Both the position numbers and the translations under genes were made by a program. Below, in pieces: positions 46,301 to 55,833 of a DNA stretch of 64,000 bases; the stretch's first letter is position 1, and every line of letters starts with the position of its first letter. Below the pieces are notes generated by a model, which worked only from the letters and a program-made list of their open reading frames with translations, was not told the DNA's origin and did not search any database. Source of the stretch: CAVIQK01 sp963644945 (GTDB lineage: Bacteria; Bacillota; Clostridia; Christensenellales; DTU072); the NCBI GenBank assembly GCA_963644945.1, contig CAVIQK010000003.1, positions 1 through 64,000 of the forward strand. Reading direction: 5' to 3'.

Positions 46301-49300
46301 TTGACGGCACCAAAGTATATGCCGATACCGACCACAAAGTAGAAGCAGGCAGTGTTGACGAAGAAAAAATCGTCATAGACGGTCAAGAATTCTATTATGA
46401 CGAAGTGGCGATAGAAACATCCAGAAACACGTATAAAGAATTTAACATGGTAGAAAATGCAGGATTTGTTGTAAACGGCGAAATCTCTTTGTCGCAAGTC
46501 AACAGCCTTGACGTTTCGAAATTCTTGGGTGCGTTTATCGGTGATGCATACGGTGTAAATACTCCTTACACACTAAATATCGGCGAAAAATTAAAATTTG
46601 TCATTAAGACGGCATACAAAGATGACGAGTTGATGTTCTATGCAGAACTCAATCATTTGTCAAATTCCGTAGAAAAAGTGCTTTTGAAAATATCTACCGC
46701 AAGCGGAACCAAGGAAGACTTGTTGGTTGATTATTTTGTGCTTTCGGAAAAAATATCATTCCGCTCCACCGTCACCGATGTGCTTACATCTCTAAGAACT
46801 TTCGCAGGCGACGGCTCGGTATTCAATGATCAAAACGTAACCGCAGCATTATATAGGACTTTAAGTTATAGCAAAATGTCGTTTGCGGACAACGGTTTGG
46901 AATTTTCCATTTCGTATGACACTTCATCGGGCAGAGATTCCATCAAAGACCTAATAGGACTTGAATATCTTTCGGTAAAAGGTGTATTCAACGTAGTCTA
47001 TGACGAAAGTGTACTTGAAGTCGATACGATGAACGCAAACAAAGACTTGTACGAAATTCCGTCGTTCAAGGTAGCCGACGAAATAATCGGCGACAACATT
47101 TATTCCGTACAGTGGATAAAGACCGTAAACGTAAAATTTGCATCTTCTACATATAATATTGTTATACCTTATGTAGAAAGTTCTATAAGAATAGAGTCCG
47201 GCAAAAACATTTACGAGCCTACTGCCTCGATTTTTGGCAAGTCTCTCACCTACAAAGTTATACTAAAAGATAAAAACGGCACCAAAGGAGTCGTCGGCAT
47301 CAAGGACGGAGACATTGTTATAGATCCGTGGGCAGAAACCCCTCTTCCCGAAAAAATAGAAGTCACTTTCGCCGACGGAACAAGCGGAAGTTTAGCCTAC
47401 GAAATAGTAGGATTTGACAAAAACAACATAGGAAGTTACGGCAATGCCGAGTGGGACGATTTGCTAAAATCTGCAACTTATCCCACATATACCGTCGTAA
47501 TAGGCAAAAATTCCATCGGCGAAACCACACTTGAAAATGTTACGGTAAAAGTCATCACCAGAATAATAGAATCTCCGTATGAGCAAAGAGGACAAACCAA
47601 AGTTGTTTCATCGGCAAAAATCGATCCTTACGAATATGAATCCAACAAAAATGTCGAATATACAATAGCCTCGTCCTCCAATAGCGGAAAAGATGCGACC
47701 AACAAGACCGAAAGATTTTATATTACGTATATTGACGGAAAACCATATCTAAAATCAATGATAACATTGAGTTTTTACGAGTATTATACTACCGAAGATC
47801 ACAGTGCTATTCGCAATGAAAAATTATATGTTGATTGGGATTATGATTTTTCTAAAGTCCACTATACGGGAGACGAATCGATAGCAAAAGCCATAAGCGT
47901 AAAAGACGAATACGGCAATGCATACAAGATTTCGGATGAGTTAGATATTGCGGTAAAAGTGTCCGTAAGTGGCAAAGTTTTTGAAAAACTTTATTTGTAC
48001 GACATCAAAAACAATAAGGCGGAAAATTCCGGAGAATATACGATAGATTCTCTTGATAAAGATACTTATGAAATTCCGTCCGTTTCGACTGACGAATATA
48101 TGGTACTAGTCTATTTCGTTGACGGACATTTTAGAATGGTCGGCAAACGTGAAGTCTATGACTTGTATGTCGAAAACAATTTGCTTGACCTAACCTTATG
48201 CGACGGTATTTTTGACGAAACCATAGATTGGCAATATAAATCGGCAGACTTTATTACGGCTCTTGGTACATCGACACCTCTTGCCGGAGGCAGAGCATCG
48301 GTAAACAAGGCAACAGTCGGCGGACAAGAAATCACTCTTACCGTAAAAGAGCCTGCAAGGACCGCCAAAGTCAATTCGCAAACGGTTTCCGGCGTAACCC
48401 AAGTATCCGTCAACGGCAACGTAATAGACAGAAACGTGTCAAGTTTTTCTTATAATATTGTCGAGTGGAAAGGAATAGACGGATTCTACAAAGTCAACCC
48501 TTACAAAAACGAACCTCTCCCGAAAGAAATCACCGTCTATTTCAATACGGCATCGTCAGGGGAAGAAAACGTACAAGCAATAACCTATCCCGTTGAAAGA
48601 TACGACACGTCATCCGGTGTTGTCATAGAAAAAGACGGCGAATATTATTTGCGTTATCCTACCACCGAAAAGACCTATTTTAAGGCTGAATTATATATTG
48701 GCAACGGCAATGTAGAAATACCCGTAGTCGTGGTTATTGAGAACAAAGATGCCGAATATTCTACATACCGTTTTGCGGGGCTAGAAGAAAAACAAAAAGG
48801 CGAATCTACGATTTTGACAGTCGATGCGTTTTCTCCTTATAAACTCCCCGATTCGTTTACAATAACACTCCTTGACGGAGAAGAGATTTCGTATAATTTC
48901 GATGCCGATCAAGGCTTTAGATGGTTTATAAACTACGGCGAAACAGGCGAAATAGAAATAGTTCCGTATTCGCAAGATTTTGTAAAAACTCCCTCAAAAT
49001 ATATGGAATGGAGCCAAAGTGATTACCAATCGTTTACCGACTTTGTATTGAAGGGCGAAGGCTCATTCAATGCCGACTGGATAAGCGATAAATATTACAT
49101 GTTCGGCAACACTTCCGGCCAAGTGACATTGACAGCCTATGTTTCGGGATCTGCGGAAGGCGCCCTCGAACAAAAACTTCAATTGACGGTGGACGTCGTA
49201 GAAATGTCATCGTTCGACATATCGAAAACATTGTTTAGCGAACAGTCTTCTGACGGAACAACCGTCACGATTGACTCATACCTTGACGAAGCGGGAGAAT

Positions 49301-52300
49301 TTTATTCCCGTATAGTCGGCGAAGAAAAGACTATTCTCTTCGACCTCTACTCGATAGCGACAGGCAAAACTTACACATATTACCAACCTGTATCGTTTAC
49401 AAGCGGACTTGACAATCTACTATCCGCTTTAGGAAAGAGTGCAAGTGCATCCGAAAGTGTCGAAGCGACCTTTACCACAAAAATAGGCGGAGTAGAAATA
49501 GCCAAGACGTTTGTTACCAAAGATAGGACGATTTCCGGTGCGGACAACTTCTATTTTAGATATTTGCCTACACTAGATAAGAGCCTTCTCGATGTAAAAT
49601 ATTCCATCGAAACGGGACAGAAAAAAGCCGATATAACTATATATAAGGTATATGACCTAAAAACTCGCAAAACATCATCACAAGCATCAACCTATGCTTT
49701 GCCTAAGGAATATTTTGCATTGGCACTCTCGTCCGTATTCGTTGCGTTTGAAGATCATTCGTCTTCACTATTTGCGACCGATGTCGAAAAAGTCCTGAAC
49801 GAAATAGATTTCGATAGCAAAGTTTTGAATTTTGCATCGGGCGATACAACCATAACATTCTCTCTAAAAATCGGCGGAGGTAGCGCTCTTGACTATTTGA
49901 ACGTGACTATTACCACCAAGGAAAGCACCGCTACCGACTATCTCGATAGGTCAACGGCAGTGGATATTTACAACAAAGAAGATGGCAGTTTGAAATATGA
50001 AAACGGCTACGACCTACCTTCTTCGTATAGAGTAAGATATTCGTCGAAAGACGAAAACGGTGCCACTATTTCGTATGTTGTCGAATATACCGATTTAGTG
50101 TGGAAAGTAAGACTCGGAAGCGATATTTTTGTAAAAGGCGAAGAAATTAGGACGGTTCCTGTTTCGGCAATCACCGACGACGGAATGGTTTTATACCTTA
50201 CGGCAACTCTTCCCGACGGCGGAGAAGTCCAACGCAACATACAATTCTATCCCAAGAACATGACCGATACGGGTTACAACGGAGCGACCGAAGACGGGAA
50301 TGAAGTTTTACAAGGAAAAATAACTTACGAAAACTCATTTAGTCTTAATTCCGCACTGATAAAAGACGGCAATTACAAAGTGTTTGACATGAGTCTTTTA
50401 CCAAAGACCGTAATATCTACCGAGACCGACATATCTAAGTATTATGAAGAAAATCAAATAAATTATGCCGTAGAATGGAATCTAAAAGATGCAAAAGGTA
50501 TTTACTATTTTAGAATACTCCAAAACGGCACGATTTCTTCTTCTGCAAAAACGGAAGAAGACGGCAAAACTTGGTACAAGATAGCAGACGGCACCGTCAA
50601 AGGCTACAACAACAAGAATAAAACATTATCGCTTTATATCACGTTTGACGAAAAGAGTATCGAAAAAATAGAAGCAGACGGATACGAATTCGCAAAAGAA
50701 GGCGACCAACATGTTTTATATATCGATCCTTACGAAATCATAAATATAGACGGCTCCGATTATTATATTTGGGAAAAATCTTTACCTTCCACCTTGACCG
50801 CCACCCTATTAGACGGCACAACATATAAGTTTGAAAACAATGAGTTTACATACACATATCAAGGTGAAGAAATAGACAAAGTCGTTTACGATTATGAAAA
50901 ATTCATTGTCGAAGGCACTTCGGATACAATTACGTCAATGGCATTGGAGATAGTTTTGACCGACGGCAAAACGACAGTTCCTTGTACGGTAAAACTTAAA
51001 AACAAGACTTACGTAAAAGCAATGCTTCCGTATTTGTCAACCGACGGCACAACCAAATATATAGACGACGTTTACTATATCGATCCTTACAATGCCGATA
51101 CGTTTACGGTGCCTACAACAATTAAGGTCGGTACTGCAGACGGAGAAGAAAGCGAAATAGTAGTCAAGTGGAATGTATATTCGGACGAAAGTCATTTATC
51201 CGAATCTTCTCTCGACATTACATATAAAGGTGCAACCTATTATCTAAAAGCATCAATGCCTGCTTATAGATACACCGATGGTTTGCTAAAAGAAGTTGAC
51301 GAGCAATCTAATCAATATTTGTATGTTAGAGTTGTAGTTATAAATAGAAGCGCAAAAGGATCCGAAGAATATTTAACAATTAAAAAGACCTTCTCGGTAG
51401 AAAACGGTCAAGATTATATTGCTGCAAGACTTATAGACATTGTGGACAGCGACGACGACAGACTAGGAAAAGACTATTTTGTAGATCTACCCGAATCGCT
51501 TCCGTTAGACTTCTACATAGTGGATCCCATTGTCACTTGGACTGCCTCCGACGACGACATAAAAGACGGCATGGACGGATCGACTGCCATCAAAGGAACA
51601 ATAGGAGACAACGGACAAGAAGTGAGAGCCTATATTGTTACGGATAAACTCACTCTCAAAGGTTTTGACCTTACCACGATAAACACAAAATACATAAGTT
51701 CGCAAGGTGTGGTCACAGTGTTTATCAATCCTTATACATTGACCTCGGTTCAAAGCGAATTCACACTCTTGTTTGACGTTGAAACATTTGACGGTACAAG
51801 TTTTGTAAAGAAAGACAACACCGTTCCGCTTACTTTCTACGTAGCACCTTCAACCGACGAAGAAAAACGTCACACTCTTACATTTGCAGAGAGTATGAAA
51901 AATGCCGAAAACGGCAACAACGGAGAATTTGTCATCGGCAATTCGTCTAAACTTAACGGAATATCGTCCAAAGGAAAGGTGTATTTTACTTATCAAAATC
52001 TCACCCCCGAATATATCCGTATGGATCTCGGACTTGGACTTACCGACAACGTGGACGGCAAAGCCTATTTTGTCATAGATCCGCTAAAACCGTATCTTCC
52101 CGATACTTACGACAAAGTAGAAGGATTCTTCGGAATAGGCGACATTTCATCGTCTGCCACAAAAGAAACAGTCGAAGCCGAAGGCTTTACCGTAGTAGGT
52201 ACACGTTACGGACTATGGCTAAATCTCGGAGTCGTGAACATAGATTGGGATACGAACAAAAACGGAACAAAAGATGCGTTTGAAAACATGCCTTACGACG

Positions 52301-55300
52301 GGGGCGGCAACAAGTCAAAAGCCGTCACTTGTAGCATAACATCGGGAGAATATTTGATAGGTACCGTCAATTTCGGTATGTATTATCTCAATCGTACTCC
52401 GTCCGCAATTTTGACAGACGAAACGGCGTTTGGTGTTGTTTCGGTGCTTTATGCCGGCTACAATGATCTCAATACGTCCTCGGGCATTACAATAAATCCT
52501 CTCAACAATTATAAAGACGGCTCTTATCATCTAATGAGCAAGATTATATATAGGTTCACGTTTGACTATTCGTCAACCGATCCCGAACAAGTTTTGCTTT
52601 ATAAAGCCACAGAATTTTACGGTAGTGAAATAGTGGTAAGCGGAATAAACTTTAGTGATTATAATATGCCGTCCGCAATAACCGTAGGCGGAACAACCGA
52701 AGCCATGACAATAAGCCTTGTCGGCGGTACGGTAAAGGACGAAAACAGAAGTTATCGGTTCTCTGCTCCGTCGGGGACATATCCTCTAAAACTCAATGTT
52801 ACGGATGTTAGCGTCGTAGAAACTTCCATTACGGAAAGTTTTGAAAAGGGTAGCCACGACTTGACGATCAAGAAAGGCATTGCCGGAGAAAAGAGCGAAT
52901 ATGCAATAGATCCCTACAATCTTGTACTCCCCAACAACTTCACGATAACATTTGGAGCAGATCAAGTTAAGACGATTTATTCATATCAAGAAAGTTATAC
53001 GGAAATTTGGAAGTTTGACGAAGACATCGCCAAAAAACTCAACGAAATCGAGATAATCAACAACGGTGGCACAATCAAAGCATATATCGAAATTTGCGGA
53101 GAAAAATATTACTTTACATTCGAAGTAACGTCCGGCAAAATTGTAGTCGATTCCGAAGGCAACACCAATACCGTAGAAATCGGCGAACGTCTTTATATAG
53201 TAGGTGGTACTATCTATATATTCAAGACCGATGATTTTGATAGTGCGTACAAACAACTTCCCTCATATATGTATTACGACTTGGCATATCCGTCCGGAGA
53301 ATATACCAGAGTGCCTATCACATGGAGTTCGGATATATCTTCACAAATTACAAAAGAAGGGACCTTCACAGCAAGAGCACGTCTCGGTGGCGGAACAGAA
53401 GACAACATTATATTTGACATTGTGGTTGTAGATACTTCTCTACTCGAAATAAAAATCGAAACCGATGCTCTCGGCAACATAGTCGCATACAACGTCTATG
53501 ATCTTGTCTATGATGTAATGATTGCATCTTTGACATCGTCGGGTACTAGAGTCAACGACATTGACACCCTTGTCACACCTCAACTCATTAAAATATCCGA
53601 CGAAATGTATTTCGATATCAAGAGTGTAGAGTATGACCTCGAATCGATGAAAGCGGTCTTTTGGGCTACTTACGAATTCGGTGGAGACAATGAAAACACG
53701 ACGCTCGCAGGAGACAAAAACGGCAACAAAACATTCTCCGTAAGTCTTGCCGTAAACCTTGTTGCCAACAACATTGATACATTTACGGGAGAAGCGGGTT
53801 TAGATAAGCGAGAAGCCCATTTTGCGGTCGGAGAAGACATAATGCTTTCTTCCCTCCCGAAAGCCGTATTTAATGGCAACAGTTACTATATATTCTGGGA
53901 TCTTTCCGGAGAACTCGGCGGAGAAAAAGTAGATAAATATAAAGCCGGCTCTTACAAAATAAAAGGAAGAACACTCAATGCATATAGAGAAGTCGTCACT
54001 TTCGATTTGACTCTTGTCATAGACAAAACCGATATTTCTAATGCCGTATCTCTAAGTTCCGATGCGCAGTCTTATTACTATACAGGAAGACGTAGAGGAG
54101 ATTTTGACAAGAAAATTGCATTCTCAAGGACTACAAAATTCATCAATACCGACGGCCAAGAATATATGCCCGAATTTACGTTTGAATTTTCGTCCGACGG
54201 AGAAAACTTTGTCTCGGCAGAGCCTGTCGATGTAGGAGAATATTTCTTAAAAGTAAGTATAGACGACGAAAATGTTACGGGTGAAAGAATTTTCAACATT
54301 ACGATTAGACGTAAAGTATTAGAGTCCGCCAAAATCGAATTTGCCGACACTACGCTTACTTATACGGGTAGAGCCTTACGCCCCAGAGTCATATATGACG
54401 GCGAAGAATTGTCCGAAGACGTGGGATATTATTTCGTGTTCTCACTGTCAAGCGGAATAGCGGTAGCCGAAAACGGTGTCATAAATGCCGGCACGTATAG
54501 AGCGACATTGAGATTCAACGAAAATCCCAATTATGATTTCTCGTCAATTACCGCATCCACAACATTTGTCATCAACAAAAAGGATGTAGAATATAGACTG
54601 CTTACCGAAGAAGTTTATGACGGAACCTATCGCCATATTACAGTGGACGGACTGCCCTCAACTTACCAACAAGAAGGAGTAGAGGTCATCTACACCTATA
54701 CATATACCGATAGCAACGGTGCGACAATAACAACCAACAACAAGATAAGAGACGTAGGCACTTACAATGTATCCGTACAAATCAAAGGTGGCAACAACTA
54801 TTCTGACTTTGTCGGCAACTGCAACGACTATAAGATAGTTAAAAAACAACTTGTCGTGTATGTCGAATCAATAGTTTCGATCTACCCCGAAACTTTACCT
54901 TTGTCGCCTACCATAAGATATGAAGGAATTGTCGGAACAGATGCAGGCAAAGATCTAACTTCGCTTCTCGGTACCTTAAAACTCACCTCAACTGCCGACA
55001 ATTACAAGATTCCTGTCCCGGGAACCTATGAGATTATAGCATCCGGACTATACAATGCCAATTACGATATCTCTTATGTATCGGGCGAATATATAGTAAA
55101 ACTCGCATCCGGAGTAGAAGAATGTACGGGCGATTTGCAAAGTGCCATAGACAATGCCGAAGGCAATGTAAAACTCTACTTGAAAAAGGGTTCCTATGGC
55201 GACATAGTGATTAACAAGGCAGGCAAAACCGTCACCCTTATAGGCGAGTACGAAAAGGACGGTACGCCTTCTACAACGTTCAACTCAATAGTCGTAGAAA

Positions 55301-55824
55301 ACGGTGCATTAGAACTCATTTCAATAGGGTTTAAGGGTATAGAAAATACAGTGTCCCTTACCGTAAAATCGACTGCAAACGGCATAATCGTCAACAGATG
55401 CGTGTTCTATGGCGAAACAATTTCAGCGGAGTCCACCTTACTCAACAGCGAGGCGATTAGAATAGAAAACGGCTTTTCTGGAAGCGTTACCATAGAAAAA
55501 ACCACAATCAAATATCGTACACTCGGCATTATTTCCTATTCGGCAAGCATCGTTTTGACCGATACGGAGATTTCATACGTAAAACAAGGCATAGCGCTAA
55601 GAGGCGGATCTCTTGTAATGACCGGCACGACCGTTGACCATTCATCCGACTATGCACTATATATCGCAACCAAAAACGCAACATTCAGTTTGGTGAACAA
55701 CACCTTCCACGAAAACGGCGATGCAATACGTTACAATGCTTTGATCGATATCGAGAACGAGACAGGACTTGTCAACGGCAATGTATATACTAACAATATC
55801 AACAATTTCTCGCCTCAAAACTAA
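43378..55824 (+). CDS. Giant cell-surface lipoprotein (4148 residues) with IDPY repeats, MBG-like domains and beta-helix
   Basis: The largest gene of the window. The signal peptide ends in IFAC (lipidated Cys26); a Pro/Ser/Gly/Thr linker follows. Residues ~45-580 align with the previous lipoprotein. An insert of roughly 400 residues (~580-1020) is rich in YYVDG-like strand pairs, and the shared IGDAYGVNTPYT comes near 1054. From ~1310 to 3240 there are about 13 repeats headed by IDPY/IDPW/VNPY/IDPL motifs. Residues ~3540-3900 hold three or four MBG-like domains (YTGRALRPRV, YDGTYRHITV, NAGTYRATL). The last ~240 residues form a right-handed beta-helix of the NosD/pectate-lyase-like type (LQSAIDNAEG, then GGSLVMTGTTVDHSSDYALY). 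No LPXTG motif. Function unknown; adhesion or glycan capture is plausible. Confidence 0.82.
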   Translation: MKKTTLAKILILVLVLTCVVGMIFACEKTPSNPSGSTSGSSGTEVHSKTKAEILEDLSSGLTSAISSVKSTEKGGGTVSVASEYEITMSKYKYEITYSANYDYSSQNGARSSFYLKVFDSEYHMTRLMLYYKADGSLYYETEEGRYTIKNFGQTGAFQALYSFVKYFDMSSMVLDENFASAVVELDTYINAKNLTQYTTSENRENISLEDVNFDARKSVVNNILTSAFTRFSTTYDALSKEYLGIEISRLAEVQLSTLNANKVEFYTKNSVFDETAFDFSGILESNDDYSLKGSIAVYPEKVAIVLDQFDDPDSLEKDVLTYANKNKLSLEKQSEILAEKSFKETSISRKTYDGTLEIDVFGTVYEARLFYDIDIQNDANSKASFRLYEENEVVGGAYYTDSRLYIDLGDFYTTFKEAFSLEKFNLPRVYHTTFNLSDAIKGVYDTFDMVIRGLGDSDGNMSTIFDLLNKKLVSEDSKMTLYIDKQFVETINDMQEKPLEKANVATYIANVLGFDKSVVETYLSSEMFDVLRLVVEYDVHTGSLSFRFENTASESDAYSIESVDDNKSLYDEVGKIDEQTSSVTVDGNKYYFYQYSGELFSTTYRTAAVGTFRGDSKTIRIKTGDTETEYTINTGKYGVASLTLDEIVDGKKTAVEKGKIYTIQGYMVVEGQKYYFTYGRSDGILYKDKARTEEFVTIDFSKYLFRSDDVYYYIGGSEMTYFLKDVGTIDVFTGKVVLERVQYEYRNGVVTRVGETSGAVNQQGHFVIKTADGKSSQSFVKGNVQTENNRTELYLLGDDSQNIVGYYYPDYETIEITSGEFSGKAYGLGEKNTLVRIYGYIDLVKTKEIEISGNSYKVNFGGVYTTQEGIDTIVTLTLAPAKETRDLYSIVGTSGDTSFTLDGKVYYIKENDDKVYTDASYTLVLDNAKYDSTKRVAYIGTSPYKLSLDGNLYYVYGQYEVDDRKVEFSGVTYYVDGTKVYADTDHKVEAGSVDEEKIVIDGQEFYYDEVAIETSRNTYKEFNMVENAGFVVNGEISLSQVNSLDVSKFLGAFIGDAYGVNTPYTLNIGEKLKFVIKTAYKDDELMFYAELNHLSNSVEKVLLKISTASGTKEDLLVDYFVLSEKISFRSTVTDVLTSLRTFAGDGSVFNDQNVTAALYRTLSYSKMSFADNGLEFSISYDTSSGRDSIKDLIGLEYLSVKGVFNVVYDESVLEVDTMNANKDLYEIPSFKVADEIIGDNIYSVQWIKTVNVKFASSTYNIVIPYVESSIRIESGKNIYEPTASIFGKSLTYKVILKDKNGTKGVVGIKDGDIVIDPWAETPLPEKIEVTFADGTSGSLAYEIVGFDKNNIGSYGNAEWDDLLKSATYPTYTVVIGKNSIGETTLENVTVKVITRIIESPYEQRGQTKVVSSAKIDPYEYESNKNVEYTIASSSNSGKDATNKTERFYITYIDGKPYLKSMITLSFYEYYTTEDHSAIRNEKLYVDWDYDFSKVHYTGDESIAKAISVKDEYGNAYKISDELDIAVKVSVSGKVFEKLYLYDIKNNKAENSGEYTIDSLDKDTYEIPSVSTDEYMVLVYFVDGHFRMVGKREVYDLYVENNLLDLTLCDGIFDETIDWQYKSADFITALGTSTPLAGGRASVNKATVGGQEITLTVKEPARTAKVNSQTVSGVTQVSVNGNVIDRNVSSFSYNIVEWKGIDGFYKVNPYKNEPLPKEITVYFNTASSGEENVQAITYPVERYDTSSGVVIEKDGEYYLRYPTTEKTYFKAELYIGNGNVEIPVVVVIENKDAEYSTYRFAGLEEKQKGESTILTVDAFSPYKLPDSFTITLLDGEEISYNFDADQGFRWFINYGETGEIEIVPYSQDFVKTPSKYMEWSQSDYQSFTDFVLKGEGSFNADWISDKYYMFGNTSGQVTLTAYVSGSAEGALEQKLQLTVDVVEMSSFDISKTLFSEQSSDGTTVTIDSYLDEAGEFYSRIVGEEKTILFDLYSIATGKTYTYYQPVSFTSGLDNLLSALGKSASASESVEATFTTKIGGVEIAKTFVTKDRTISGADNFYFRYLPTLDKSLLDVKYSIETGQKKADITIYKVYDLKTRKTSSQASTYALPKEYFALALSSVFVAFEDHSSSLFATDVEKVLNEIDFDSKVLNFASGDTTITFSLKIGGGSALDYLNVTITTKESTATDYLDRSTAVDIYNKEDGSLKYENGYDLPSSYRVRYSSKDENGATISYVVEYTDLVWKVRLGSDIFVKGEEIRTVPVSAITDDGMVLYLTATLPDGGEVQRNIQFYPKNMTDTGYNGATEDGNEVLQGKITYENSFSLNSALIKDGNYKVFDMSLLPKTVISTETDISKYYEENQINYAVEWNLKDAKGIYYFRILQNGTISSSAKTEEDGKTWYKIADGTVKGYNNKNKTLSLYITFDEKSIEKIEADGYEFAKEGDQHVLYIDPYEIINIDGSDYYIWEKSLPSTLTATLLDGTTYKFENNEFTYTYQGEEIDKVVYDYEKFIVEGTSDTITSMALEIVLTDGKTTVPCTVKLKNKTYVKAMLPYLSTDGTTKYIDDVYYIDPYNADTFTVPTTIKVGTADGEESEIVVKWNVYSDESHLSESSLDITYKGATYYLKASMPAYRYTDGLLKEVDEQSNQYLYVRVVVINRSAKGSEEYLTIKKTFSVENGQDYIAARLIDIVDSDDDRLGKDYFVDLPESLPLDFYIVDPIVTWTASDDDIKDGMDGSTAIKGTIGDNGQEVRAYIVTDKLTLKGFDLTTINTKYISSQGVVTVFINPYTLTSVQSEFTLLFDVETFDGTSFVKKDNTVPLTFYVAPSTDEEKRHTLTFAESMKNAENGNNGEFVIGNSSKLNGISSKGKVYFTYQNLTPEYIRMDLGLGLTDNVDGKAYFVIDPLKPYLPDTYDKVEGFFGIGDISSSATKETVEAEGFTVVGTRYGLWLNLGVVNIDWDTNKNGTKDAFENMPYDGGGNKSKAVTCSITSGEYLIGTVNFGMYYLNRTPSAILTDETAFGVVSVLYAGYNDLNTSSGITINPLNNYKDGSYHLMSKIIYRFTFDYSSTDPEQVLLYKATEFYGSEIVVSGINFSDYNMPSAITVGGTTEAMTISLVGGTVKDENRSYRFSAPSGTYPLKLNVTDVSVVETSITESFEKGSHDLTIKKGIAGEKSEYAIDPYNLVLPNNFTITFGADQVKTIYSYQESYTEIWKFDEDIAKKLNEIEIINNGGTIKAYIEICGEKYYFTFEVTSGKIVVDSEGNTNTVEIGERLYIVGGTIYIFKTDDFDSAYKQLPSYMYYDLAYPSGEYTRVPITWSSDISSQITKEGTFTARARLGGGTEDNIIFDIVVVDTSLLEIKIETDALGNIVAYNVYDLVYDVMIASLTSSGTRVNDIDTLVTPQLIKISDEMYFDIKSVEYDLESMKAVFWATYEFGGDNENTTLAGDKNGNKTFSVSLAVNLVANNIDTFTGEAGLDKREAHFAVGEDIMLSSLPKAVFNGNSYYIFWDLSGELGGEKVDKYKAGSYKIKGRTLNAYREVVTFDLTLVIDKTDISNAVSLSSDAQSYYYTGRRRGDFDKKIAFSRTTKFINTDGQEYMPEFTFEFSSDGENFVSAEPVDVGEYFLKVSIDDENVTGERIFNITIRRKVLESAKIEFADTTLTYTGRALRPRVIYDGEELSEDVGYYFVFSLSSGIAVAENGVINAGTYRATLRFNENPNYDFSSITASTTFVINKKDVEYRLLTEEVYDGTYRHITVDGLPSTYQQEGVEVIYTYTYTDSNGATITTNNKIRDVGTYNVSVQIKGGNNYSDFVGNCNDYKIVKKQLVVYVESIVSIYPETLPLSPTIRYEGIVGTDAGKDLTSLLGTLKLTSTADNYKIPVPGTYEIIASGLYNANYDISYVSGEYIVKLASGVEECTGDLQSAIDNAEGNVKLYLKKGSYGDIVINKAGKTVTLIGEYEKDGTPSTTFNSIVVENGALELISIGFKGIENTVSLTVKSTANGIIVNRCVFYGETISAESTLLNSEAIRIENGFSGSVTIEKTTIKYRTLGIISYSASIVLTDTEISYVKQGIALRGGSLVMTGTTVDHSSDYALYIATKNATFSLVNNTFHENGDAIRYNALIDIENETGLVNGNVYTNNINNFSPQN
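47320..53120 (+). repeat. IDPY-type repeats in the second giant lipoprotein
   Basis: Motif starts near 47320 (IDPWAE), 47620 (IDPYEY), 48041 (IDSLDK), 48493 (VNPYKN), 48820 (VDAFSP), 49269 (IDSYLD), 49964 (VDIYNK), 50722 (IDPYEI), 51079 (IDPYNA), 51724 (INPYTL), 52075 (IDPLKP), 52491 (INPLNN) and 52906 (IDPYNL). Spacing is irregular, about 250-750 bases. Downstream of the motif, LP, then F-x-D-G and a strand often ending V-x-W recur. Confidence 0.65.
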
Positions 55825-55833
55825 TAAACAACA

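Noticed and set aside
35385..55824. Assembly fusion creating artificially giant proteins
   Set aside because: Frames are unbroken, each begins with its own lipobox signal peptide, the domain order is consistent between the paralogues and codon use is uniform.
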